Source: Lichenostomus cassidix
Taxonomy: Eukaryota; Chordata; Aves; Passeriformes; Meliphagidae
Length of the DNA: 64,000 nucleotides
Direction: 5' to 3'
NCBI GenBank assembly: GCA_008360975.2
Contig: CM039183.1
Coordinates: 77,639,850 to 77,703,849 of the forward strand
Shown: one piece after another, positions 38,311-50,500 of the stretch
How the letters are laid out: each line of letters starts with the position of its first letter
Position numbering within the stretch: position 1 is the first letter of the stretch
Program-made: the position numbers and the translations under genes
Notes under the pieces: model-generated
Seen by the model: the letters and a program-made list of their open reading frames with translations, nothing else
What the model was told of the DNA's origin: nothing
The model's database searches: none

Positions 38311-41006
38311 GGAGGCTCCCTGCCGGAAGCTTTATCCCGGGGCGCGGGGCAGGCTGGGATGGGTAGGCGGCGGCCACCCGCGTGGCGCTGCAGGGCCCGC
38401 GCCATTTTGATCCCCGCCCGCCCGCGCCGGGGCTGTGAGGGCGTGCTGCCCGTCTGTGCCCTCAGCTGCGGCCGGGGCAGCTTTCAGTCGTCTGGATTCG
38501 TGCGTAAAACGTTAATAACGCGGAGCCACCTCGCTCATGTGGCAGACGGTTTTTGGAGGGCTCAGCCACCGGCATTGCTCCACAGCAGAAGACCTTTAAA
38601 AGTACTGTGAAATCCACATAGCCTCCCAAGGAAAAAAGACCCACAACATTTGGATGAATTTTAATATAAATCGTAAGATTAACATTCTAGCTAATGATGT
38701 TTCCTTCAGATTTTTAAGACAATGACAGCAGAATAAACGTAGATTTGTTACAGGATAAACCACCCATCCAACCCCCAAGAAAAAAAGCCCACACCACCTC
38801 CTGTAGAAGCTTCCTGTGGCCTTAAGATGCGTTTGTGCCCCCTCATGAAATGCTGATGTCATTGAGCCCGTACTACTGAAAAACCAGGAAATAGCATTAA
38901 AAATAAATATAGGGTTCCAGGCTTTTACCTGCAAGCAAAGGTTAGGATATGGTTGGATTCACGTAGGAAGTTGTCGGGTGCAGGCATTCTGTGTTGTATT
39001 TGTTTGTCTGATAGTCTGAGTCACACGTTAGATTACTGACCATGGGGTTTATTGCACTCAAAAAGCATAGTTTTCTACATGCAGTAAGTGGAAGCTTAAC
39101 TTTCGGGTTTCCATGGCTTAAATTCTTTCTGTGACCTGAAGCAAAGTCATGACTTGATGCATTTATTTCATATATGTAGTACAGAGTGAGATACTTCAAA
39201 TAAGCACACTCAAGTAATAATGTATATGACAAAACATACTTCATCATGCATTTCTTAAACTGCTTGAGTTGGTGGATTTTGGTAATTGCTACATGGTTAA
39301 AACAATTCTCTAAACAAACTTAAAGCAGTTCTTAAAAGTGATTGAAACATTGAGATTATGACTTTTCATGAAAAAAATTTTGGACTGAGGTTTAATGGTG
39401 GGTACATGCAGTAATTTCTACAACTCTTTTAATACAGGATTTGAGGGGGGTGTAACTCACAACTCCTTGGTTGCTTTAAACTGCATTTCTTGCTGCCTTT
39501 CTCCCCCAAGCTTGTGATTTAACTGCAAGCTTGTGACTTGACATGCTGCTTCTTGAGATTGTGTTGACGATTATTGCCTCATAATGTATGTGACTTACTG
39601 GCCTGGTAGTACTAATCTGCTGGTTTCAAGTTGTAATACTGTCCATGTCTGTTTCTAGGTAAGATGAAGAGATTTCCTGTGGTGTTGAATTCATTGTTCA
39701 TTAAGGTAACAGCTCTGGAATTTTTAATGTTAATCTAGAAGTAACACTGTGTTTCTATTTTTGACCAAGTCAATAAATACTTCTGTTTCACAACTTGCTT
39801 TCTGCTTTTTTGTCTGTCAAAAGTATGGGAAGTACCAGAGTTGTCATCTTTATATGGCTACTGAGTGGGGCAGAAAGGAAAAACTACATTGCATTTTCAT
39901 AACTGTCATCAAACTGATACATAATTATTTGATAATTTTTGGGCTTGGTGCTCTTTAGTTTAGGTCAGCCTGTAGGTCTGTTCTTAGATTTCTTCTGCTT
40001 ACAAAATTTCACCTTGTCAGGCATTGTAGGCTGTTCCAGAAGAACATTAAATTGTTGTATGAAACTGTCAATTTTTAGGGCTTGGTGATTGTTTCTGACA
40101 TAGTAACATAAGAGATGATGCTAGAGTAGAGCATGAGATGTTTTCTGGTTTAAAAGATAATTTTTGCTTATTTTTAATTTTAGGCCTTCATGGAAGGACT
40201 ATCACAAGTAGAAGAATATTTGGTACACACAAGTGGATTTTCCTGAAGCCACGTATGTTCTGAATGATCAGTGGGGATAAATTAACGATAAATGGATTAG
40301 CAAAGTATGCATATGATCAAATTGATAGTTGTGCCATTAGCATTGAAATTAAGGAAACAGTATATTTTGGGCGTATTTGACATGGTCTAGACCTGGGGGG
40401 ATATGCAATAGTTTTTGTGTCAGGAGCTGGTAAAATGCCTTTCTGAAGTGTTAATAATAAATCTAAATGTTACCTCAGTATGGATTTTAGTTGTGAATTT
40501 GCCCTTTATTGGGCGATAAGTGTAAGTGCTTAGTCAAAGAAAACAGGGCATCTAGAGGCTTGTTAATATAAATGAGCAAATTTTTTAATGAAAATCTGTA
40601 TTCACTTTTTTAATGTATAGTTCATATTCTCACTTTTTTGAAAGAAATGGCTCTGGGATCTGTATTCATTTTAATTTAACTCAAATGCTTACAACCAGTT
40701 CTTTTAGAAGTAAAATTTGGTTATCCTTATTGGCTTGTGTTATATTCTGCATGAATTTGTTGTAATTCAAGATTTTACTCTACTTTCTAGAGTGGCATGA
40801 ACAGTTTGTAGTAATGGGAATGTGACATGTCCTGGAAAAAGACTTCCTCACAGCAGGAAATATAACAGAGGTAGTATTTATTAAACAGTTTTTTGTTGAT
40901 TGTAATGTATTCCCTTTCCAGTACGTTGCTAATGAAAGACATAAAGCTTATTTTGTGGAATATGAGTGTATGAGTGGTGTTACACTTCGCAGTCACTGAT
41001 ATCTGT

Positions 41007-41088
41007 GGATAGTGGTGAGTCATGCTTAAACTGTCAAACCTGACACATAGATGAGAAACTTCATGCAGGTCTGGCTACTGAGATCAAA
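41007..41088 (+). ncRNA. SNORD50B: SNORD50-like box C/D snoRNA copy (diverged)
   Basis: It lies in SNHG5 intron 3. A C-like box GTGGTGA (41012-41018), D' CTGA (41040-41043), a C'-like TAGATGA (41048-41054) and D box CTGA (41078-41081) are in the right order. The 3' half, 41050-41085, matches the canonical SNORD50 at 42125-42160 at 27 of 36 positions without gaps, including ATGC..GTCTGGCT.CTGAGA, and both have AACCTGA just upstream. The guide 5' of D' differs from the U50 guide, the C box has one change, and the terminal stem is weak (about 3 bp). It may therefore be decayed or retargeted. The symbol is used by position and similarity; orthology to mammalian SNORD50B is inferred. Confidence 0.6.
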
Positions 41089-42084
41089 CTGCTTAATCTT
41101 TCAGTCATAAATCATCCCAGTTGGTTTGCTGCTGTTGCTGTGTACAAGTTAGGTGCCAGCATGCACCAGGCCGTGAATGTTGATTCATTAGTTAAGCCCA
41201 CTTCAGGTCCATGTTGACACAAATATGTACTTTTAAAGAGCAGAGAGGGGGAGGTGTTAGACTTCAGGTATTTTGGCTTATAGTGGGTAAATAACAAGCA
41301 TTAGCCAGGTATGGTTAGGAAGTGTTGCTGGTGTTTAAAAGCTAGTGATGATTGCATGATCCTCTTACTAGATTTAATTCAGGGGTCACTCAGATGTGAC
41401 CATTTAGGAGAAGTCATGTTAATGAGAAAGGTTGAATTTGATGGTAAATTGTAGTATATTTTAAATAAAGCTGTTACAGCTACAGAGATAAACTACTTCA
41501 CAAGAGCTGGTACTTAAAGCAGGCAAAAAAAAAGTTTATCAATGCTTACTGAGCATTAAGAATATTAACAGTGGTTTCTCCAAGAAGTTCATTCCCCTCT
41601 AAGTATCTGAATTTAATAATTTTCAGTGAAATTCACTTTATTGCACTGGTGCTTGAGTATATCCACGTGTTGGTTTTAGTTAAAATCTAGAATGTGAGAT
41701 TCCTATGTTACTACACATCTATAATTTTATTCCACTCAAAGGTACCTTTAAATACTTTGCCAGCTGCCAGTACTCTCTAAGTCTAAAGTAACTGTACTTA
41801 CAGTTCATATTTGTTTCCATTATGACAGTGATGAACATACTTAACAGATCAATTGATATGGTAAGTCATAGTTGGCATTTAAAAAACACTTGTTGCGCAA
41901 GGCACAGTGTGTGCTGATAGCTGTGCCTAACCTTGGTCAGCTTTCAAACCTATGTGAAAAGTTTCAAATAAGTGTACATTATTATTGAAAAATGACAAAA
42001 TATTAGAGATTGTAATACAAAAATTAAGTAATCAGAAACCTACAGAATGTTTCCTACTAAATTTTTGGTTTCTCTACTGCTTTT

Positions 42085-42164
42085 GTCTCATCTATGATGA
42101 ACCTATCCCGAACCTGAATTCCTTGCTGAAAAACTTAATACGGATCTGGCTTCTGAGACGAGAC
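42085..42164 (+). ncRNA. SNORD50A: SNORD50 (U50) box C/D snoRNA
   Basis: The C box ATGATGA (42094-42100), the diagnostic guide TATCCCGAACCTGAA (42104-42118, spanning D' CTGA at 42114-42117), a C'-like TGCTGAA (42124-42130) and D box CTGA (42153-42156) match the known U50 order. Flanking GTCTC (42085-42089) and GAGAC (42160-42164) can pair as the terminal stem. U50 directs 2'-O-methylation of 28S rRNA (in human, two nearby residues) through the fibrillarin snoRNP in the nucleolus. It lies in SNHG5 intron 4, its D box about 195 nt before the exon 5 acceptor, and would be released by splicing and exonuclease trimming. Confidence 0.93.
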
Positions 42165-43669
42165 CAAAATACTTGATTTAAACTTTTTGAAAAGTATTAA
42201 ACTGTCTTTGTGGGTTTAGTTTTTGGTTTGGTTTTTTGTTTTGTTGTTTAGAAATAGCAACATTTTAATACAAACTGTTGGGTCTTACTTGCAAATTGAA
42301 ATTTCTCCCTTAAATGAACCATTTTGACTTAATCTTGTTCTCTTTTTCCAGTGATGAATTTGAATACTTAGTCAGTACTGCCTGCAAATGTGGATGATGT
42401 AACCAGAAGGAAGTGTAACACCTGAAGAGATATTGTGGCTTGGAGTGGGATGCTGTGATTTTAAAAGACTGCTGAAACAGCTGCAATTTTGTTTAGTAGA
42501 TACTGTTCTCAGAAACTGCATGTAGACTAAAATTACTGTCCCTGCATATTTAAAGCACCATCTTTTCAAAATCCTGAACTGTCTTATCCAGGAAGTGTAG
42601 CAACAATATTAGGGAAATAAGCTTCAGTACATGGAAAAGCCCTTGATTATTTACCCTTTTAAAATGCCATATGGGTACACAGTCTTGCAGATACTGAAGA
42701 TCTGTGATAACTCAAGACTGAAGCTCACAGGTGGGCCCTGTGAAGACAGTGCAAAAACAAAGAAAAAGACAATGTCTACAGCTCGCATCACTGTATCTAG
42801 TGAGGGTAGTGAGCAGTTGAGGTTTTATGGACTGCCACTTTAGCTGGAGACTAGTACCACAACAGCAGAACTGCCCTTTAAAGAATACACTGGCAACAGT
42901 ACTTGCTTGCTCTGGGGGGGGGGGAAAGAGGTTGGTAGTGGGTAAAGAGCATTACATACTTTGGAACTTGGGCTTTGAACAGTCACTTGAAAAGTACTGG
43001 TGTTGTATCACAGCATATTTGCTGTATTCAGCAAGCTGTCACTTCCACAGAGGAATGTGGGATCATATTGGTCACCAAGCAAATTTAAGACAACTCACAG
43101 TGTATACCAGATGCATTTGGCCTTGAAGCATGACTTCCAAGCCTAATTGTCAGGAATTCTTTGTAAGGGCAGAAATACAAGAGCAGCATAAATAAAAATT
43201 AATAGATCTACTATTGCTGAATTATTTTGAAATGGTCCAAAATACATAAAACAGCCCTATAGTCTATTCCTCAGTGACAAATTCCATGTAAAGCTCAATT
43301 TTCTGTCAAAGCAGTATCATGAAGTACAAAAAACTACCATGAGCAGCACATAAAACATGGGAAATACCAAAAATAAGTATTCATCAGACTACTTAAATGG
43401 ATGCTGAGGATTTGATTCAACTCCAGGAGTGCATTGACTATCAGCATCTTGTATGGTTTGCTTACTAATGAGCAGTGGCCAGCTACTTTGGCTAAATGCT
43501 GCTCCTTTCCAGCAAGGAAAGGTAAATCCATCTAGTGAGTATTAAGATTCGCAGAAATTCACTAGAAAATAGCTTTCTCTTAATTGCTTTCAATAGGATT
43601 TTTTTCTGTTGACAAATGTTACTGAGAGTTGTATGTATTTCCATGTGTCATGTTTTGTACATCTTTCTG

Positions 43670-43722
43670 AATAAAGATGAGGATGTTAAAATCATGGCTG
43701 TTGCACATCAGGTGTGTGTTGC
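43670..43722 (+). terminator. SNHG5: Probable SNHG5 polyadenylation region
   Basis: AATAAA at 43670-43675 is followed about 35-45 nt later by GT-rich 'aggtgtgtgttgc'. An earlier AATAAA at 43191-43196 is the alternative. Transcript evidence would decide between them. Confidence 0.4.
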
Positions 43723-46700
43723 ACCACAGTGTTCCTTGACTGCTTGTACTTCTCTAAGAGCTGTGGGGGCAATGTGGCCTTGTGCTGACTGGTACACCCT
43801 GTACTGGGCACATGGTGCTCCATGTTGTGCTTGAGTGACTCCAAGACAAAAACTACTCACTATATACTCAAAGTGAGAAGGGAAGATCAGTCTCCATCTT
43901 GTGTGCACTGTGGTGAAAAGTGTGTGTGCTGTTGACAGTGTCTAGGGGAGCTGCTTGCATGGAAAGTCCAAAAGTTGTCAGTTCTAGATCAGTCTCTTCT
44001 GGATGTTAATATGTCAGCCAGAGAGATGGTTAATAGAGCAGCAATATATGGTATTTTGTTAGATACTGAAAGGGATCTATATGTGACTTCATTGCAGGGT
44101 TAAAAGAGTGGCATGTGTTTTGGGGAATTTATTCTTAAGGCTGATGCTAATACAAAATGTGAAGGCCTTGAAGAGAGAATGTCATGTGTATGTGCAGTAA
44201 ACTTGGTGAAAGTTCATTTTGTGATGTTGGAGATGAAATAGAATGCTAAAGTTTCACTATTCTGGGTGGCACTTCAGGTACCAAAAGTACTTCATGAACA
44301 TGGTGTGTATACTAAAACATCCACTGGGGACTCAAGATGTAGGATTGGCAGCATTAGATAAAGGGTGCCAGGGAATAAAGCGTATCTGTGGTGGAGGCCT
44401 CTCTCAAGGTATGCTTAATCATGAAAAAGATTGGCCTCTCAGCATACAAAAAAGGTGGATGTGGCGAGTGGTAAGGCATATTGAATATTGACCTGCCGAA
44501 CTTCCTCTAGAAATGATCCTGTAATTAGAAAATTGGTAGCCAATGAAAAATGTGTATAGGGAGTCTAGTGTTTTACAAAAGTGAACAAATGTTTTAACCA
44601 TGACATGTTCCAGAGGTTTTGGTTTATGAGACCAGTGAAAATTATGTAGGTACATCATTTTTACAACCACTTTTAAGATGAAAATTCTTTTTTGCTTTGT
44701 GGGAGGGGGATATGTTTTCAACCACTTGTGGATTTAGTTCCAGTACTTTTTTTTGAGTGATGTTTAATACAAGTGATTGAGGTAGGGAGATGTAGTTGTG
44801 AAGACTTACTGTGTGACACATTTGGAACATGTGGCATGAGATTTCTCTGGAATAGCACTTCATTAAACTTCAGGTTTACAAAACATATTGTTAGATTTAA
44901 AGCTTTAAGATTATGCAGTAAACAGCATGAAAACACTTCAATGCTTTTGTGCTTTAGTCCAGTGAAATCTTGCAGTAGCCATCATTAGTGGGGTGTAAGA
45001 AGTGTCACATGCTTGTTGGGCTGTGGTCCAAGAAATCGGTGGTTAGACAAACTGTTCTGGAATGTTGCCATTTATCTGTCTTCGTTACTGGGCAAAACCA
45101 GCAGACTTCGTAATTAAATGAGTGTTGGGCTTATAAGCAAGAGGAGTAGCTTGCAACCACAAGGAAGATCTGAGAGTAGTTCTGCATAAATGCTTTGCAA
45201 CTATTGAAGTAATGAGGTCCTTGTTAAGGTGGGAGGCTTTGTCTTGCTGAAGAACTTGTCTTACTGGTGAAGGCTGTGATCTATAATCAAGAGTTGCAAG
45301 TGAGTGAAACTAAGCTAGCAGTGGTTATCTTGCCACAACACCTGTGCTGCTATGTGAGTGCCAGTGCTGGTGTGACACCTGCTTGAAATATCAGATCCCG
45401 GTGAGCAGGAATTTCAGTGTAAACTATGCTGCCAGGCTGCCATGCTGTACAGGAGTGTGTGGCTGTGGCTGCAGCTATATTCTGTGCTGGTGTTGGGGTT
45501 CCTGCCATATAGTGCAGGCAAGCTCTTAACTCTATAATTTTGCCATACAAAGTTCGGGTATGTGTTTTGCCAGTTAAAAGCCACCATTGAAATCAAACAT
45601 CAATTGGTAAAAAAAAAGCATTCTGTAGGACATTCAAACACGGACACAGCAGAGTGAGCAAGTGCTCAACTTGGCCCAAGGAAAGGTATTTATGTTGAAG
45701 TGTGTTCAGCCCTAACTTTGGTAGCTTTTCTTCACACCCCCTCCCTTTGTCCCAGAAGACAAAATTTGAGTTGCAGTCTGGATTATGAATGAATTTAACA
45801 GAAAAATGGTAATTTCAGATGAGTGGAGTATACATGGAGGCTTTTTATGCTATGCAAATGTATGTCTGCTGATTTGCATTCTCTACTTTTTGGTGTTACA
45901 ACCGGTATTACAAGCATTTTTGCTTGTCTGCCCTTGTCTTTCCCTTGGAGGATATAAACTGGAAAAGTACAATTAAAATGATGAATTCTGTTTTCTTTCA
46001 AACATCATGTGGCTTTTTAGTTGATAGTCCAGTTGAGCTATCAGGGCTATGAAGACAGTACTTCTCTGCCATTGTCTCAAACTTCCTGCGGGCTCTGGAG
46101 GACAAAGTGGTGTTTGATGCTCAGAAGAATGGCTGTATTGAGTGGGACAAAGTCTGCCTCGTTCAGTATTCTGTCTGAGGATGACCAGTATAAGGAAGAG
46201 AAGTATAGAGAGCCTTTCCAGCAGTTTTCTTGGGAATTTCCTGAGATTTTCATTTGTATTTGAATACTACTTGGCAATTACGACCTATATCCATATAAAA
46301 AGATTTGAAACATGAATATGTGGGCTGTAAAATAGATGAAGTAGGGGGTATGTTAATAAGTGTAGGGAGGGTAGGATTGGGAGCAGGCTGAAGTTAAAGG
46401 TTGGGGGGTTTTTTCCCTGTTTGAAGCTGATGTCACTTTTAATTCTCATGTTACTGAAAACAATGGTAAGTGAAGTTCAGTGAAGGCCACAGTGCTAGGC
46501 CAGCTTTGCTGTTTGATTGAGCTATGTTGGGGGTGAAAATTTGAAGCCCTGATGTGTGCTCTCACCCCTGAGCTACACTTCAGGTTTCTCACCAGACCAA
46601 TGAACATTATCTTTTTCCCTGAAATTTGAGTTCTCCATAACTGATGGAACACACTCCCAGCAACGACAGTACTAGTCTTACAGTTGCAGGTGAAGAATGA

Positions 46701-47007
46701 TTAATATCTGCCCCAAAATGAAGTTCAGTCCTTTTTTAATGCGGAAAGAAAGTAGGAAGAGATGGAGTGTAATAAAACAAATGCTTAGGCCTAACTTTGG
46801 AATTGGTAAGTTGATTGAAAAGTAAAGGTATTTTTAAATCATCTTAAGATCATTAAAGAATATACAGCTATTGTTAAATCTGTGTGCTTCATCGTACCTT
46901 GATAAAATAGGAAATAATTTGCCCTATGCTTACCTTGGTTTCTTTCAGAGTGAGTAGTATTGCAGATACTAGGGTCCTGAAAAAAACATTTGAGACTTAA
47001 ACTCGTT
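43723..47007. other. Intergenic between SNHG5 and SYNCRIP, no supported gene
   Basis: No recognised exon. A 61-codon Cys-rich open frame at 45344-45529 has no secretion signal and lies in a GT/TG-rich tract. A tRNA-like string occurs on the minus strand near 46528-46580 (see findings). Confidence 0.55.
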
Positions 47008-47535
47008 TGCCTCAAGGTTTAACCCAAGCCAGTAACTAAGTACCACACCCTACCTGCCCTGGTAGGATGGAGAGGAGAATAAGAAGAAAGGTAAAAGCCA
47101 GGGGTTGAAGCAAGACCAGAACTGAAATTAAACATAATAATTGTACCATAAAGGAAAACAACAAAGAGAAGCCCCAAGATAGGAAATTGATGATGCACAA
47201 TACAATTGCTCATCACCTGCTGACATGCCCAGCCTAAGCAATGATCCATACCTCCTGGCCAGCTTTCCCCAGTTTATATACTGGGCATGACATGCTAGTA
47301 TGGAGCATCGCCTTAGCCAGTTTGGGCCAGCTGTCCTGGCCATGCTCCCTCCTGGCTTTTTGCGCCCCTCCTCACTGGCAGAGCACGAGACACTGAAAAA
47401 TCTTTGACTTTTGGTTGTTGCTAAGTAGTGCTTACCCCAACATCAAAGTGTTAGCAACACTATTCTCATACTGAATCCAAACCACAGCACTGCATCAGCT
47501 ACTAAGAAAACTAACTAACCCAGCTGAAACCACGA
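47008..47535 (-). mobile_element. Avian ERVL-type solo LTR
   Basis: It reads on the minus strand as a familiar avian ERVL-family LTR. From high to low coordinate: 'ggtttcagctgggttagtta', 'gtagctgatgcagtgctgtg', 'tttcagtgtctcgtgctctg', 'gtatataaactggggaaagc' (TATA), 'caggtgatgagcaattgtat' and 'cttattctcctctccatcct', ending 'gggttaaaccttgaggca'. About 530 bp with no internal retroviral sequence on either side, so it is a solo LTR. Terminal bases have decayed and no target duplication was confirmed. Confidence 0.85.
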
Positions 47536-50500
47536 TGGTGTGTCTTCTCTGTCTAGTAGCTAGACTGTTTTCTGCGGCCAAAAATACAAGAAAAATTGCT
47601 GTCTTTTTTTTCATGTACCCCACCAAAAAAGAACAACATTGAAACATGGTAAGTGGCAGTTCTTAATGTCATTTTTGACTTCATAACTGAAACAGTTCAG
47701 GGTATGATTGCTCATTCCCCAGTGTATATTACAATAAGCATTTTCTGGAAGTAGTTGGATTACATAGTTTCTGATTCTGAAAATTTTATTAAACTGCCTA
47801 TTTGCTACTGTAAACAGAAAGAGAAGTTTGGTTTGTGGGAATTAGTGCTCCTTTCCCTCTTCCTATTTCACAGACTATAAACCGCATAATATAAAAAATT
47901 TAACGGCAGGAACAGGAGTTACCTCTGAAACATCTTGAAATAGTAATTTATAGTAAATGGTATCACAGTGCTGAGAAGGTTTCCTCAAAAATCTGGATGG
48001 CAGGAAAGAGTGTTTGGGCTTTTGAAAATGTTTCTGAAGTAGTACTCTTACAGTTGTAAGAATTGGCTTGTCTTCATTTACTTCAACTTAATTTCTGTTG
48101 CTAGTGAAAAGTTGTTCAGTATAGTTTCTGCTAATTCAACATACAGGTTGTAAGGCTGCTGGAAACCTTCTTTTCCATGTAAAGAGCTCTTAATATGGTG
48201 ATCCTCTGGCAGGGTTGACTGCAAGGTGTTTTGCCATGGTTTTGCTGTGCTTTTAAATGCTATGAGAAGATGACTGGAAATTGTACGAATACTTTCTGCT
48301 GAGAGTATTATGTAGTTTCTAGTTTTATAATTGAAAAGGTAACAATGACCAATTGTAGTAACTGCTTGATATGTTTTCTGTAAAAGTGGAGTCCCCTTAT
48401 GAGCCATGGGAAAACCCAAAGCTTTTACCTTACAAATATTAACAAATATGATCTAAGAGCTACAGATTTGTAGAGATGTGTGGTGTAAGGAATATTGACT
48501 TCCTCATGGCTATTGCCTGACATTATTAACTTTCAAATGAACCAGAGCCACTTAGCTCTGGTTTTTGGCTGAAGAAACTTGATGGTGATGAGGATGGTTC
48601 ACTATAATGAAACTGTTGTATCCTCACCTACCAGTAAGAGAAGAAAAAGAGGAATTCTGTTATACTGAGGTAGTGTTCCTGGAGGTGTTCAGTCTCTTGG
48701 TCTTATATGCTGATTTTTCTTAAGGGCTACTTGGGGTTTTCTAGTTGTGATTTTTTTCACTGAGGTGTGACCAGGAAATCTTGAAGTATTGTTGATTCTC
48801 AACTAGAAAATACGTATAAAATTACAAAAGGAATATGCGTATTTGGTCTTTCCTGAAGTTGTATCTTTAATAGAAAGCCTACTCTTTCACAGATGATCTG
48901 CTCTGTCTCCCAGCATGAACTTTCTTACTCTGGGCCAAGGTTGGGACCTTGGTATCCAAAACTTTTATGTTGCACTCAGTTTTGTCCCAGTCTCTAAAAT
49001 GTACTATTCCTCCTCTTCCATACTAGTTCTGTATTGCTTTCCTTGGAAGAGTTATGTATTAAACATCCCAAGAACCACGGCAAAACCACAAAATTCTGCA
49101 AGACTACCACATAAGCATTCAGTATTAATCCCAAAAGGGCTGCAAAAATATATGAAATTTCTGTAAAGGGAAAAAAAAAGAAAGATCTCTGGGACTCAAG
49201 GATATAATAATGACATTGAAATATGTGATGAGTTTTAAAAACAGGACCAGGTCCTGTAATTGATGTGATTTGACAGCTGTGATTTGCTGTTCAGAAATCA
49301 GAGACAGAACTGGCACATAAGAGTCAGTTATGAGGTAAATTGCAGATCCATCAGGAATAACAGCCAGCTGGGCTTCAGGTTGTTTCAGATGTGGAAGGGA
49401 AATACTTCTTTCTCTGCTTCTGTGTTCATACTGAGCTCTCTGCTGGAAAGTTTCATTCTAAAAAGTAGGAACTAGAAAAAAAAGTGGAAGGTGACTATTA
49501 TTTTAAATAAAAGTCTTTCCTACTCACCATTAACGTAACAGGGCTAAAACTCCATCTGTACTTTGTACAGTATTCTCTTTAGAAGTCATAACCATTTTTC
49601 ATGTTCAGAAATATCTCAATTCTGCAGAAATAGGGTCTGTTGAAATTGTTCTTCTCTCCTTGACTATTTTGAAGTTTGGCTGGGAAACAGGCACCTCAAA
49701 TTCATTAAAAAGGCAGAAATTAATGTCTGGAAGATGACAGCCTTTTCTATAGCAGCAGCAAAAAGAACTATCAGCAGAATTGGCATCTGGCCCTGGAAGC
49801 AAAACATTCTGAGCTTCTGCTAAAGCTTCCAAAAGAAGTATGATAATGAGGTTTTAGAAAATTCCTGGGCTGTCTTTCATATACAGTCTATTCCTACTTC
49901 TCAACTTTGGTGATTAAGATAAATAATATAGAAAATACTGTCTTGGGCCAAGCAACAGCAAGTTATGAGGTATTTGCTTTTTGTGGTTGAATGAGATAGT
50001 CTCCCCTTTTGCTGGAATTTAATGTTAGAATAACTTACTCTTTGTTGGGGTGCATAGACTCACTGCTTGCTAAGAAATCTGACTAACTGTTGAGGTGTCA
50101 GAGGCTGAGAGGGGAAGCAAATGTGTTACCAGGGCTATTATCATCAGCCTAAGGGTGGAAGAACCCATTTGTGTCACTTTGGCTGAGCTGTAGAAAGCAG
50201 GTGAAAATCTAAGCCAGGAATGTCTCATATTTGGGGGGTTTTGTGGGGTTTTTTTTTCTGCTTGGTTTGGGTTGGGGTTTTTGTGCATAGCTTTGTGCAA
50301 AGTTTCTACTGTAATACCCCTCCCGTCTTAATTCTGGTTCTATTTTTTTTCCATTGTGTACTGAGACTGAAGGAGTTTGAAATATTTTCAGACTAAAAAA
50401 AAATTCTATTGGCTGCAGCATGTCTGTATCAATATTGTTGATCTGAAATTTGTTAATGGTTTTCATGCATTAAATTTACTAACCAGGACTGATCTTTTAA

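Larger units (their letters stand above)
37440..38560. promoter_or_regulatory. SNHG5: CpG island of the SNHG5 promoter
   Basis: A sharp rise in GC and CpG content against the AT-rich surroundings. It covers the G-rich tandem array, the SNHG5 TATA box and first exon, and several ETS-, YY1- and ZNF143-type sites in intron 1. Boundaries are by eye. Opposite-strand open frames of up to 334 codons across it come from the low-stop GC-rich repeat and are not genes. Confidence 0.85.
37976..43700 (+). ncRNA. SNHG5: SNHG5 (U50HG), snoRNA host long non-coding RNA
   Basis: Host transcript for SNORD50, identified by the U50 snoRNA in its intron and its position upstream of SYNCRIP on the same strand. Probable exons: 1, about 37976-38010 (GTAAGA donor); 2, 39659-39705 (tttctag acceptor, GTAACA donor); 3, 40184-40252 (attttag acceptor, GTATGT donor); 4, 41829-41860 (tgacag acceptor, strong GTAAGT donor); 5, from 42352 (tttttccag acceptor). 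AATAAA signals lie at 43191 and 43670; the second has a GT-rich downstream element near 43710 and is the likelier 3' end. Exons are short, hold no conserved open frame and match a TOP-type, translation-decayed host RNA. Intron 3 holds a SNORD50-like copy and intron 4 the canonical SNORD50. Exon limits are read from splice signals only; exon 4 and the 3' end are the least certain. I recall mammals also having two U50 copies in successive introns. Confidence 0.85.

Noticed and set aside
37401..38405. 334-codon minus-strand open frame rich in PSPPR repeats (and a 169-codon partner in another frame)
   Set aside because: It is the translation of the GGGGC/GGTGA array and CpG island; the array length being a multiple of 5 keeps several frames open. 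No domain, no homologue recognised, no splice context.
41345..41420. GTGATGA C-box-like string in SNHG5 intron 3
   Set aside because: No D box (CTGA) at a suitable distance and no terminal stem.
45344..45529. Cys-rich 61-codon open frame resembling a disulfide-rich peptide
   Set aside because: No secretion signal, irregular cysteine spacing and a TG/GC-rich tract that yields Cys codons by composition.
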